From Candidatus Peregrinibacteria bacterium CG_4_9_14_0_2_um_filter_41_14 (GTDB lineage Bacteria > Patescibacteriota > Gracilibacteria > UBA1369 > UM-FILTER-41-14): a stretch of 8,792 nt of DNA. The notes under the pieces are model-generated. The model was not told where the DNA came from, ran no database searches, and worked only from the letters and a program-made list of their open reading frames with translations. Positions 1 through 6,619 of the stretch are shown in pieces; position 1 is the stretch's first letter; every line of letters starts with the position of its first letter. The translations under genes and the position numbers were made by a program. The stretch lies in NCBI GenBank assembly GCA_002788755.1, contig PFRW01000031.1:1-8792 (forward strand), in the 5' to 3' direction.

Positions 1-1125
1 GATCAAGTACCTAAATATTTAAATTCGTCTGATACACCAATTTATAATAAAGGGCAGATTTTGTTTGGTTTTAGTGATGCCAAAGAGGTCATGCGTCGTG
101 AAAATTCAGCGTTTATTGTGGAAGGGTACTTTGATGTGATTGCTTTTCATAAGGCCGGTTTTAAGAATGCGGTGGCAACTTGTGGAACAGCTTTAACTGA
201 GAAACAGGTGGGGTTGCTGGGTCGCTTTGTAAAAGAAGTTGTTTTTGCCTTTGATGCTGATTCGGCCGGACGAGAGGCCTTGTTACGCGGTGCCGAAATT
301 GCGTTACGCGCCGATTTGGAGATTAAGGTTTTATATTGGAAGAATGGTAAAGACCCGGCAGATTTGGTTAAAGAGGACATAAAGTTGTTACAGCAGATTG
401 TTGCCGAAAAGAAGTTGAGCTTAATCGATTTTATTTGGCAGGTGGAGTTTGCAGATAAAAAAGCGGACGAATTAGCGGAGGCCACTTTTATTACAGGGAT
501 TATGGATAAGTATTTGCCGTTAATTGCCGCAATTAATTCGGCGGTTAAGCGTGATTTGTTGGTGCGTAAGTTTGCGCAATTTTTGCGGACCGAGCCACGG
601 TTTTTGTATGATGAGTTAGATCGGCTTAAACGACCACAGCATCGGAGTATTAGTTCTGTTGGTAGGCCTAAATTGGCTACCGATTTTGAGCATACGGTAA
701 CGGTGGAAGAGTTTTTTTGGGGGTATTTGATGATCGATTTTTCACTTTTAACAGAGCTGTCGGATGAGTTAAAGAAGTGGGAAGCAGTTTTTACAATAAA
801 AGAGGTTTACAAACAAGTTGTTGATTTTTATAATAGCGGTCGAAATCTTGATGACTTTTTGTTGGCTGATTTAGATTTGCCAATTGAAGTGAGTGAAAGG
901 TTTAACCACATTAATTTGTATTTGGAGACGAAACAAATTGATGCTTGGTCTAAGCCACAATTACTAAATGAGTTAAAATTGCTTTTAGATCGATTGGTTG
1001 ATCGTCATAAGATGCAAAAAATGGCACAATTAAAATCGGCAATTGCCAACGCCGAGAGTGCTGGCGATAAAACTCGTTTACAGGAGCTACTGGAAGAGTA
1101 TAATCGGTTTCTGTATGCAAGCTAA
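1..1125 (+). CDS. dnaG: DNA primase DnaG, C-terminal part (5' end cut by window)
   Basis: Synthesises RNA primers at the replication fork. The reading frame is open from base 1: the first residues (DQVPKYLNSSDTPIYNKGQI) match the DnaG stretch just before the Toprim fold, so the zinc-binding domain and the N-terminal half of the catalytic core lie off the window and the TTG at 61 is not a start. 374 residues are visible. The Toprim domain spans about residues 33-105 and carries the catalytic Glu in IVEGYFDV (residue 41) and the metal-binding Asp pair in FDADSAGRE (residues 85 and 87). The NGKDPADLV motif follows. The last 50 residues form a charged helical tail (AGDKTRLQELLEEYNRFL) of the type that ends many bacterial primases, where the helicase-binding region lies. 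It is followed after 20 bp by rpoD, a conserved order. No frameshift is seen. Identification is very secure. Confidence 0.97.
   Translation, partial: DQVPKYLNSSDTPIYNKGQILFGFSDAKEVMRRENSAFIVEGYFDVIAFHKAGFKNAVATCGTALTEKQVGLLGRFVKEVVFAFDADSAGREALLRGAEIALRADLEIKVLYWKNGKDPADLVKEDIKLLQQIVAEKKLSLIDFIWQVEFADKKADELAEATFITGIMDKYLPLIAAINSAVKRDLLVRKFAQFLRTEPRFLYDELDRLKRPQHRSISSVGRPKLATDFEHTVTVEEFFWGYLMIDFSLLTELSDELKKWEAVFTIKEVYKQVVDFYNSGRNLDDFLLADLDLPIEVSERFNHINLYLETKQIDAWSKPQLLNELKLLLDRLVDRHKMQKMAQLKSAIANAESAGDKTRLQELLEEYNRFLYAS
806..834 (+). promoter_or_regulatory. Candidate sigma70 promoter inside dnaG (distal to rpoD)
   Basis: TTTACA (806-811, 5 of 6 matches to TTGACA), a 17-bp spacer, then a perfect TATAAT (829-834). 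The predicted start is near 841, about 305 nt before the rpoD ATG. It overlaps codons for VYKQVVDFYN of dnaG, so the match may be chance in AT-rich coding DNA. It would give rpoD-greA transcripts that do not depend on the dnaG promoter. Confidence 0.35.
1077..1104 (+). promoter_or_regulatory. Candidate sigma70 promoter in the last codons of dnaG, proximal to rpoD
   Basis: TTTACA (1077-1082), a 16-bp spacer and TATAAT (1099-1104). The predicted start is near 1111, leaving a leader of about 35 nt before the rpoD ATG at 1146. It uses the same hexamers as the upstream candidate at 806-834. Internal promoters in dnaG that drive rpoD are established in E. coli, so the position is biologically sensible, but the call rests on sequence match alone. 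Confidence 0.45.
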
Positions 1126-1145
1126 ACATTAACAGACAATAAAAT

Positions 1146-2288
1146 ATGGCTCGAACCCGTAAATTCATTACACATGCGGCACAAGATCGGATAAAAAAGT
1201 ATCCACCCGAGGTGCAAAGTTTGCTTATGAAAGGAAAAGAGCAAAAGTTTGTGACTCAGCAGGAGTTAATGGGGGCAATTCCTAATGCGGAAGATAATTT
1301 AGAGTTGCTTGATGAGATTTACGAGCTGCTTTTTGATTTAGGAATTGAGGTTGTGGACGTTAAAGATAAAATGATTTGGGAAGATAAAGAGAAGAAAGCA
1401 GAAGAAAAAGTGAAGAAGGAAGAGAAAGAAAAGAAAACTAAAGTGCGTAAGCAGGTGGATTTAACTGAAATCGCTAATGATTCAATTAGGATGTATTTAT
1501 GCGAAATTGGTAAAGTACCTTTGCTAAATGCTAAAGAGGAAATTGAGTTGGCGCAAGCCATTAGACGTGGTGATCAAACTGCTAAACAAAAGTTGGCAGA
1601 AGCAAATCTGCGTTTGGTTGTAAGTATTGCTAAAAAATATATTGGTCGTGGGTTGTCTTTCTTGGATTTAATTCAGGAAGGTAACATTGGTTTGTTTAGA
1701 GCGGTTGAAAAGTTTGATCCGGATCGTGGGTTTAAATTTTCGACTTATGCAACTTGGTGGATTCGCCAGGCGATTACACGTGCAATTGCTGATCAGGCCC
1801 GAACAATCCGGATTCCGGTACATATGGTGGAGACAATTAACAAGCTTACACATACACAACGACGGTTGGTGCAAGAGCTTGGTCGAGAACCGTTATTAGA
1901 AGAGTTGGCGGCGGAAATGGATATGGATGTGAAGAAGGTTCGTCATATTAAGAAAATTTCTCAAGATATCGTATCGCTGGAAGCACCGGTTGGTACGGAA
2001 GAAGATAGTAAGTTGGGTGACTTTATTGAGGACGTTGATTCATTGTCTCCGGTTCAATCTACTAATAAGCAACTGATTAAAGAAAGTATCCATGAAATGT
2101 TACAATACTTATCTCCGCGGGAGCGTAAGATTATTGAACTCCGTTTTGGTCTTAAAGATGGAGTAGGGCATACATTGGAGGAAGTAGGCAAAAAGTTTAA
2201 TGTTACGCGTGAACGTATTCGTCAGATTGAGGCGAAGGTGTTACAAAAGTTGCGTGAACATCCAACTAGTGTTAAGATCAGACCTTAA
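1146..2288 (+). CDS. rpoD: RNA polymerase primary sigma factor RpoD (sigma70/SigA type)
   Basis: Directs RNA polymerase to housekeeping promoters. The 380 residues show the full primary-sigma layout. A region 1.1-like helical domain lies at about 20-72. A Lys/Glu-rich linker follows at about 75-103. Region 1.2 is at 105-140 (DSIRMYLCEIGKVPLL). Region 2 is at 152-222 with the -10-recognition stretch FKFSTYATWWIRQAITRAIA. Region 3 is at about 225-300, including the 3.2 finger motif EEDSKLGDFIED. Region 4 is at about 320-376 with the -35-binding helix-turn-helix TLEEVGKKFNVTRERIRQIE. Presence of region 1.1 plus the complete 1.2-4.2 set marks it as the vegetative sigma rather than an alternative factor. 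The ATG at 1146 fits the family N-terminus. The leader (cattaacagacaataaaat) has no Shine-Dalgarno motif. It lies between dnaG and greA and probably also has promoters inside dnaG. Confidence 0.98.
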   Translation: MARTRKFITHAAQDRIKKYPPEVQSLLMKGKEQKFVTQQELMGAIPNAEDNLELLDEIYELLFDLGIEVVDVKDKMIWEDKEKKAEEKVKKEEKEKKTKVRKQVDLTEIANDSIRMYLCEIGKVPLLNAKEEIELAQAIRRGDQTAKQKLAEANLRLVVSIAKKYIGRGLSFLDLIQEGNIGLFRAVEKFDPDRGFKFSTYATWWIRQAITRAIADQARTIRIPVHMVETINKLTHTQRRLVQELGREPLLEELAAEMDMDVKKVRHIKKISQDIVSLEAPVGTEEDSKLGDFIEDVDSLSPVQSTNKQLIKESIHEMLQYLSPRERKIIELRFGLKDGVGHTLEEVGKKFNVTRERIRQIEAKVLQKLREHPTSVKIRP

Positions 2289-2317
2289 TTTATACTAAAA
2301 CTTAATTTTACAATTCT

Positions 2318-2821
2318 ATGGCTACACAAGACGATAATACTCCAGTTGTTTTTGATGAAAAAGCGACATTACTAACTAAAGATGGTTTACGGAAGTTGGA
2401 AGAAGAACTCGAATCTTTAAAAAAGGTTAAACGTAGAGAAGTTGCTGCTCGTATTAAAGAGGCGATTAGTTACGGTGATCTTTCTGAGAATTCTGAATAT
2501 GAAGAGGCTAAAAATGAACAAGCGTTTGTGGAAGGGCGAATTTTGGAACTGGAAGAAAAGGTAAAGAGTGCACAAGTGATCAAATCAAACAAAGGTGTGA
2601 TTGTTCAGCTTGGTGCTAAGGTTAAAATTAAAGATATGGAAAATAATGAAGTATCTGAATATACAATTGTGGGTAGTACTGAAGCTGATCCTTTGGAAGG
2701 TCGAATTTCTAATGAATCTCCGGTTGGTGCGGCTTTATTGGAGCGCAAAGTAGGTGATGAGTTGGAAATTGTTGCACCAAAAGGCATGGTGAAGTACAAA
2801 ATTATGTCATTGAGTTACTAG
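2318..2821 (+). CDS. greA: Transcription elongation factor GreA
   Basis: Rescues backtracked RNA polymerase by stimulating cleavage of the nascent RNA 3' end through the secondary channel. The 167 residues contain an N-terminal antiparallel coiled coil (about 18-88) whose tip has the signature YGDLSENSEYEEAK. Asp54 and Glu57 correspond to the Mg-coordinating acidic pair of GreA (D41/E44 in E. coli). An FKBP-like C-terminal domain (about 90-167) follows, with the typical SPVGAALLERKVGDELEI stretch. About ten residues precede the usual family start, a short polar extension (MATQDDNTPVVFDEK). No other start is obvious, so ATG 2318 is kept. The leader (cttaattttacaattct) has no Shine-Dalgarno motif. 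It sits 29 bp after rpoD and probably shares its transcript. Its TAG stop interlocks with the stop of the convergent lgt. Confidence 0.97.
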   Translation: MATQDDNTPVVFDEKATLLTKDGLRKLEEELESLKKVKRREVAARIKEAISYGDLSENSEYEEAKNEQAFVEGRILELEEKVKSAQVIKSNKGVIVQLGAKVKIKDMENNEVSEYTIVGSTEADPLEGRISNESPVGAALLERKVGDELEIVAPKGMVKYKIMSLSY

Positions 2822-3660
2822 TTTTTAGTTCCTCTTGATCGTAGGTATTTTGGAATTAGGCTGAAGATGGGGATATTGTAGCGTTTTTGGTATTTACGCA
2901 TGAGGTAGCCTAAAACAATGGCAACAATGAGGAAGATTGTTTCTGGTAGGCGAATGGCGCCGAGCATTTTAACGTCATCGCCTCTAAAAAAGCCTTCTAA
3001 AAAGCGGAAGCTGGCGAAAAGGAAAAAGCCGGTGTAGGCAATGAGGCCGTCGTATTTGTTGCGGTATCTTTTGTATAAAAGGTAAAGAAAGATGGCAATT
3101 AGGGCTGTATAAATACAAGCGTAGAGTTGGGTTGGATGGACGGGGACAGCGTATTTTACAAATGAACTTTGGTAGGTAACGCCCCAAAAAAGGATAGTTG
3201 GCCGTCCATAATTAACGCCATCGAGGTAGGCGCCAATATTGCCGATGCTGAGTCCCGACAGTAAGCTAATGGTGAGGATATCTGTCCATTTGGCAAAATT
3301 TTGTAATTCTTTTTGTGCTTCTCGGATAAAAATAAACAGAAAGCCGACAACTGCTCCCCAAAATGATAACTCTTTGTCCCACACGCTAATGATTGTCCAT
3401 AGGGTGCCGAATAGGGAGAAGCCTTTTTCGGGGTCGATGCGGAAAAAATAGTGGTAGTTGATGATGATTGCAAAAATTCGACTACTAATAAGGGCGCCAA
3501 TTAAAAATTTGAAGGCGTTGTTAGTAATGAAGCTGATATCGAGGCGGCTATTGTTGATGAGTTGGTAAAAAATGAATGATCCCAACACAAATCCGAGGGT
3601 AAAAAATAGCCATAGGCTGTAAACAGTGAGCAGTGATGATTCAAAAATAACAGGATACAT
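2818..3660 (-). CDS. lgt: Prolipoprotein diacylglyceryl transferase Lgt, divergent
   Basis: Family role: transfers diacylglycerol from phosphatidylglycerol to the lipobox cysteine of prelipoproteins, in the cytoplasmic membrane. The 280-residue polytopic protein has about seven hydrophobic segments and the family landmarks in order: an early VYSL segment, LSFWGAVVGF (98-107), the signature-like GNIGAYLDGVNYGRPT (140-155), VPVHPTQLY (172-180) and FRFLEGFFRGDD (218-229). Aligned from memory with E. coli Lgt, several important positions differ: His103 to Trp101, Arg143 to Asn141, Asn146 to Ala144 and Glu151 to Val149. The Arg239 equivalent (Arg219) is kept. It may be a working divergent Lgt or a relative with changed activity. 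A basic tail (KYLRSRGTKN) ends it. ATG 3660 lies 2 bp after the upstream stop, with no Shine-Dalgarno motif, suggesting translational coupling. Family membership is sure; activity is less so. Confidence 0.88.
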   Translation of the reverse strand: MYPVIFESSLLTVYSLWLFFTLGFVLGSFIFYQLINNSRLDISFITNNAFKFLIGALISSRIFAIIINYHYFFRIDPEKGFSLFGTLWTIISVWDKELSFWGAVVGFLFIFIREAQKELQNFAKWTDILTISLLSGLSIGNIGAYLDGVNYGRPTILFWGVTYQSSFVKYAVPVHPTQLYACIYTALIAIFLYLLYKRYRNKYDGLIAYTGFFLFASFRFLEGFFRGDDVKMLGAIRLPETIFLIVAIVLGYLMRKYQKRYNIPIFSLIPKYLRSRGTKN

Positions 3661-3662
3661 AA

Positions 3663-4994
3663 CTAGAGGTTAAGCCAGATGAGCCCAAAAACTAAGAAGG
3701 AAACTATATAAGCTAGATTCGGGAGTGGGAATTGTCTTTTTTGTAGCCAAATATGTGCTTTAACGGCTAAGTGGATTATAAAAACAGCGATAATAATGTA
3801 CATTAAAATGGCAGTATATTGAATATAAAAAAAGTTGGGCCATGTAATGTTGAAATTTTTATAAGTCAGAAAATTAAAGAGGAAATAGATGATTAGGTAA
3901 ATTGATAGTAGGCTAGCGGTAATTAGGGGAAGGGTTTTTTCAAATGGTGAAGATTCGAAGACGATTTTGCCTTCCATTTGGTCTTGTTTTTGGCCAAGTT
4001 CTTGATGTAAGCGCCACCATTTGCGGAATAAAGGTTTAATGGCCTTTAGGGCATGGCGACGGTATTGTGTTTTTTTTGTTTGGATGATTAGTTTGATGTA
4101 GTTCCAGATTTCTTGGCGTGTTTGTTTGATTTTGGTTGCGAGTTCGATGAGTTCGGGGGCGGTTCTTTGAGACGGAGGTGTGGAGCTAAAAATGGCTTCT
4201 TTGATTTGTTGCCACCAACTCATTTTGGATTTTAGGTTTTGTTTTTGGCTTTGGTTAAATAGTGGAGCTTGATGTTCGATGCCTTTTAATTCTGAAAGAA
4301 GTTTTTGGGTTTCGAATTCGATTTTAGATTTTTCTTGGAGATTTTGGTTGGCTTCTAAAAAGATTTCTTTTTCTTTAATGTACTTTAAAAGTTTTTCGCA
4401 GCTGCGTTCGAGGTTTTCGACGTTTTCGGTGTTGCGAATGCGTTGCAGGTGAATTAGTTCGGTTTTGATGTATTCGGCTTCGGGGCCTTTGAGTTGAGTG
4501 CGGAAATTTTCGAGGAATGTTTCGACTTGTTTGATGATTTCGCTGGCTTTTGTTTGAATTTTGTTTTGGTAGTTTGTTTGTTGAAGTTGGTCTTGGTTGG
4601 CTTCGTTGTTTTCTTTGTTAATATCTAGTTTTTCGATTTGTTCGTATAGTTTTTTGACTTCGCTAAAACTTTGTTTTTGTTCTTCTGCGGTTGCTGTAGG
4701 TGGAAAAAGAGATACAACATTAAGTTCGTACTCTTTGCTGAGACGTTTTAGGGCTTCGAGTTTGCTGGTGGCGGCGATGGTGCCGACAACTTTTTTGTTG
4801 TCGTGGTCGCGGCCTTCAAAGGTGTAACGGGTATTTTCGTTAGTGGGGGAGGCGAGGTCGCCAAGTTCTTGAATGCTTAATACGGCCAGGGAGAGCTTGT
4901 TTAGCTTTGCTCTCGCATCTTGCTCATTTTTAGCGTCGATTGTGCCGGCTAAGGTTTTTTGAGCGGGATTTAAGGCGACGTATTTGTATTTCAT
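3663..4994 (-). CDS. Membrane-anchored coiled-coil protein with tandem GspF/PilC N-terminal-like domains
   Basis: I do not recognise this 443-aa protein as a named family. Residues 2-43 (KYKYVALNPAQKTLAGTIDA and onward) resemble the start of type II secretion/type IV pilus inner-membrane proteins GspF/PilC. Residues 56-97 (RYTFEGRDHDNKKVVGTIAA and onward) repeat the same pattern: aromatic strand, Lys-x-hydrophobic-x-GTI-x-A, a helix with Leu, then L-x-V-x-SL. The middle (about 105-345) is rich in Gln, Lys, Glu and Asn and looks helical, probably coiled coil. Three hydrophobic segments at about 354-377, 388-411 and 424-442 are probable membrane helices. There is no signal peptide and none of the GspF core that normally follows. 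The large part is therefore probably cytoplasmic and tethered by the C-terminus (inference). Its ATG overlaps the pyrG stop as ATGA, and lgt starts 2 bp after its stop. Function is unknown; a scaffold for envelope or pilus machinery is one possibility. Confidence 0.8.
   Translation of the reverse strand: MKYKYVALNPAQKTLAGTIDAKNEQDARAKLNKLSLAVLSIQELGDLASPTNENTRYTFEGRDHDNKKVVGTIAATSKLEALKRLSKEYELNVVSLFPPTATAEEQKQSFSEVKKLYEQIEKLDINKENNEANQDQLQQTNYQNKIQTKASEIIKQVETFLENFRTQLKGPEAEYIKTELIHLQRIRNTENVENLERSCEKLLKYIKEKEIFLEANQNLQEKSKIEFETQKLLSELKGIEHQAPLFNQSQKQNLKSKMSWWQQIKEAIFSSTPPSQRTAPELIELATKIKQTRQEIWNYIKLIIQTKKTQYRRHALKAIKPLFRKWWRLHQELGQKQDQMEGKIVFESSPFEKTLPLITASLLSIYLIIYFLFNFLTYKNFNITWPNFFYIQYTAILMYIIIAVFIIHLAVKAHIWLQKRQFPLPNLAYIVSFLVFGLIWLNL
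4991..4994 (-). promoter_or_regulatory. ATGA stop/start overlap coupling pyrG to the 443-aa gene
   Basis: On the minus strand the pyrG stop TGA (4993-4991) shares bases with the ATG (4994-4992) of the next gene. Such 4-bp overlaps commonly allow terminating ribosomes to restart on the downstream gene. No Shine-Dalgarno motif is visible before this ATG (aagaacaaaaa), so coupling is a likely way for it to be translated. Confidence 0.7.
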
Positions 4995-6610
4995 TTTTTG
5001 TTCTTAATGGCGGCGTCAATGAGGCCTTTAAACAGGGGATGTGGTCGGTGTGGTCGAGACAGGAATTCCGGATGGGACTGAGTGCCAACCATGTATGGGT
5101 GGCCTTTAATTTCGACCATTTCTACGAGGTTTTTTTCTTTAAAGATGCCGGAAACAATGAGACCGTGTTTTTCTAATTCTTCCATAAAGCTGTTGTTGAA
5201 CTCATAACGGTGGCGGTGGCGTTCTTCGACAACTGGTTTACCGAATAGTTTGGCGATTTTGGTGCCCGGTTTAAGATGGCAAGGGAAGGCGCCGAGGCGC
5301 AAGGTACCGCCTTTGTTTTTGTTCCAGCTTTGTCCTTCGAGAAAATGGATAACATAGTTGGCGGGATCTAGGGCTGCTTCTTCGTCAAATTCTTGGGAGG
5401 TGATTAGTTTGTTGTTTAAGACGTCGCGGGCAAATTCGATAGTCATGATTTGCATGCCTAAGCAAATGCCTAGGTAGGGAACTTTGTGTTCGCGGGCGTA
5501 TTTGGCAGCGAGAATTTTGCCTTCGATACCGCGAGAGCCGAAGCCGCCGGGTACTAAAATGCCATCACTTTCACGCAATATGTCCCAGGTTTTTTTGTTT
5601 AGTGTTTCGAGCTTTTCGGCACTGACCCAGTTTAGTTTTAGTTTGTGGTTGTTGTGGAAACAGGCAATTTTTAGGGATTCGATCACGCTTAAATAGGCGT
5701 CGTCGAGGCCGGTGTATTTGCCGACAAGGGCGATTGAGATTTCTTTTTTGGCGTTGGCGATTTTTTCAGTTAGTTCGCGCCAGTTTTTTACGCGGAAGCG
5801 AAGTGGTTCTAGACCTAGTTTTTGAGCGATTTGTTTGCCAAGACCGGCTTCGTAAAAGTGGCTTGGTACTTCGTAAATTGTGTTGACGGTTGGGGCGGGG
5901 ATTACGGCTTTTTCATCTACATCGCAGAAAAGGGCGATTTTGTTGATTAGTTCTTGGGGAATGTCTTGGTCGGCTCTGGCTAAAATAATGTCTGGTTGAA
6001 TACCAATGCTGCGCATTTCGCGTACGGATGCTTGCGTTGGTTTGGTTTTGAGTTCTTTAGCGGCAGCAAGGTAGGGAAGTAGGGTTAAATGTACGAAGAG
6101 TGTGTTTTTGCGGCCGAGTTCGTGTCGTAATTGACGGATTGCTTCTAGGTATGGAAGGCCTTCGATATCGCCTGTAGTGCCACCAATTTCCACTAGCATC
6201 ACATCACATTTGCTGTTTTTGGCAGCGCTTTTGATTTTGTGTTTAATGGCGTTGGTAATGTGGGGAATGATTTGGATTGTGCCACCTAAAAAGTCGCCTT
6301 TGCGTTCTTTGTTTAATACTTCGGTGTAAACTTTGCCGGTTGTAACGGATGATTCTTTGGTTAAGTTGACGTCGATAAAGCGTTCGTAATGGCCGAGGTC
6401 GAGGTCGGTTTCGGCACCGTCGTGGGTGACAAAAACTTCGCCATGTTGGAAAGGGCTCATGGTGCCCGGATCTACGTTTAGGTAGGGATCGAGTTTTTGG
6501 GTGAAGACCTCTAAGCCTGCGGATTTAAGTAATGCACCAATAGAAGCGGTGGCAATTCCTTTTCCTAATGAAGAACAAACTCCGCCTGTAACAAAGATAT
6601 ATTTTGCCAT
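4991..6610 (-). CDS. pyrG: CTP synthase (glutamine-hydrolysing)
   Basis: Makes CTP from UTP, ATP and glutamine, the last step of pyrimidine nucleotide synthesis, in the cytoplasm. The 539 residues match the usual family length. The N-terminal synthetase domain (about 1-270) has the P-loop-like GGVCSSLGKG (9-18), the KLDPYLNVDPGTMSPFQHGE block (39-58), Mg-site Asp71 in ETDLDLGHYERF and Glu141 in VEIGGTTGDIEG. The glutaminase domain (about 290-535) has the oxyanion loop GGFGSRG (355-361), nucleophile Cys383 in GICLGMQ, the ERHRHRYEFN motif (463-472) and the His513/Glu515 pair in SHPEF. All key residues are present, so it should be active. ATG 6610 gives the canonical MAKYIFVTGG start. The preceding minus-strand bases (taacattgcgaa) lack a Shine-Dalgarno motif. 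It lies 9 bp after trpS and overlaps the next gene by 4 bp. Its TGA stop falls at the family's normal end, arguing against TGA recoding. Confidence 0.98.
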   Translation of the reverse strand: MAKYIFVTGGVCSSLGKGIATASIGALLKSAGLEVFTQKLDPYLNVDPGTMSPFQHGEVFVTHDGAETDLDLGHYERFIDVNLTKESSVTTGKVYTEVLNKERKGDFLGGTIQIIPHITNAIKHKIKSAAKNSKCDVMLVEIGGTTGDIEGLPYLEAIRQLRHELGRKNTLFVHLTLLPYLAAAKELKTKPTQASVREMRSIGIQPDIILARADQDIPQELINKIALFCDVDEKAVIPAPTVNTIYEVPSHFYEAGLGKQIAQKLGLEPLRFRVKNWRELTEKIANAKKEISIALVGKYTGLDDAYLSVIESLKIACFHNNHKLKLNWVSAEKLETLNKKTWDILRESDGILVPGGFGSRGIEGKILAAKYAREHKVPYLGICLGMQIMTIEFARDVLNNKLITSQEFDEEAALDPANYVIHFLEGQSWNKNKGGTLRLGAFPCHLKPGTKIAKLFGKPVVEERHRHRYEFNNSFMEELEKHGLIVSGIFKEKNLVEMVEIKGHPYMVGTQSHPEFLSRPHRPHPLFKGLIDAAIKNKK

Positions 6611-6619
6611 TTCGCAATG

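Noticed and set aside
43..48. TATAAT in dnaG
   Set aside because: No -35-like hexamer at 16-18 bp spacing.
61..63. TTG as start of dnaG
   Set aside because: The frame is open to base 1 and the upstream residues match DnaG, so the gene is cut by the window edge.
147..485. 112-aa minus-strand frame antisense to dnaG
   Set aside because: Covers the conserved Toprim coding region on the other strand; Ser/Lys-rich shadow.
2291..2296. TATACT between rpoD and greA as a greA promoter
   Set aside because: No -35 match at workable spacing and no TG extension; greA probably reads from upstream.
2780..2860. Intrinsic terminator between greA and lgt
   Set aside because: Only a 4-bp CACC/GGTG stem without a U run is present.
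3156..3500. 114-aa minus-strand frame inside lgt
   Set aside because: Out-of-frame shadow of a recognised family gene with no recognisable motif.
3775..3802. Minus-strand TGTACA-16-TATAAT upstream of lgt
   Set aside because: -35 matches only 4 of 6 inside AT-rich membrane-helix codons; tight gene spacing makes a separate promoter unnecessary.
4991..4993. TGA recoding (code 25, Gly) as in some Patescibacteria lineages
   Set aside because: TGA ends pyrG at the normal family C-terminus, and no in-frame TGA is needed in any gene.
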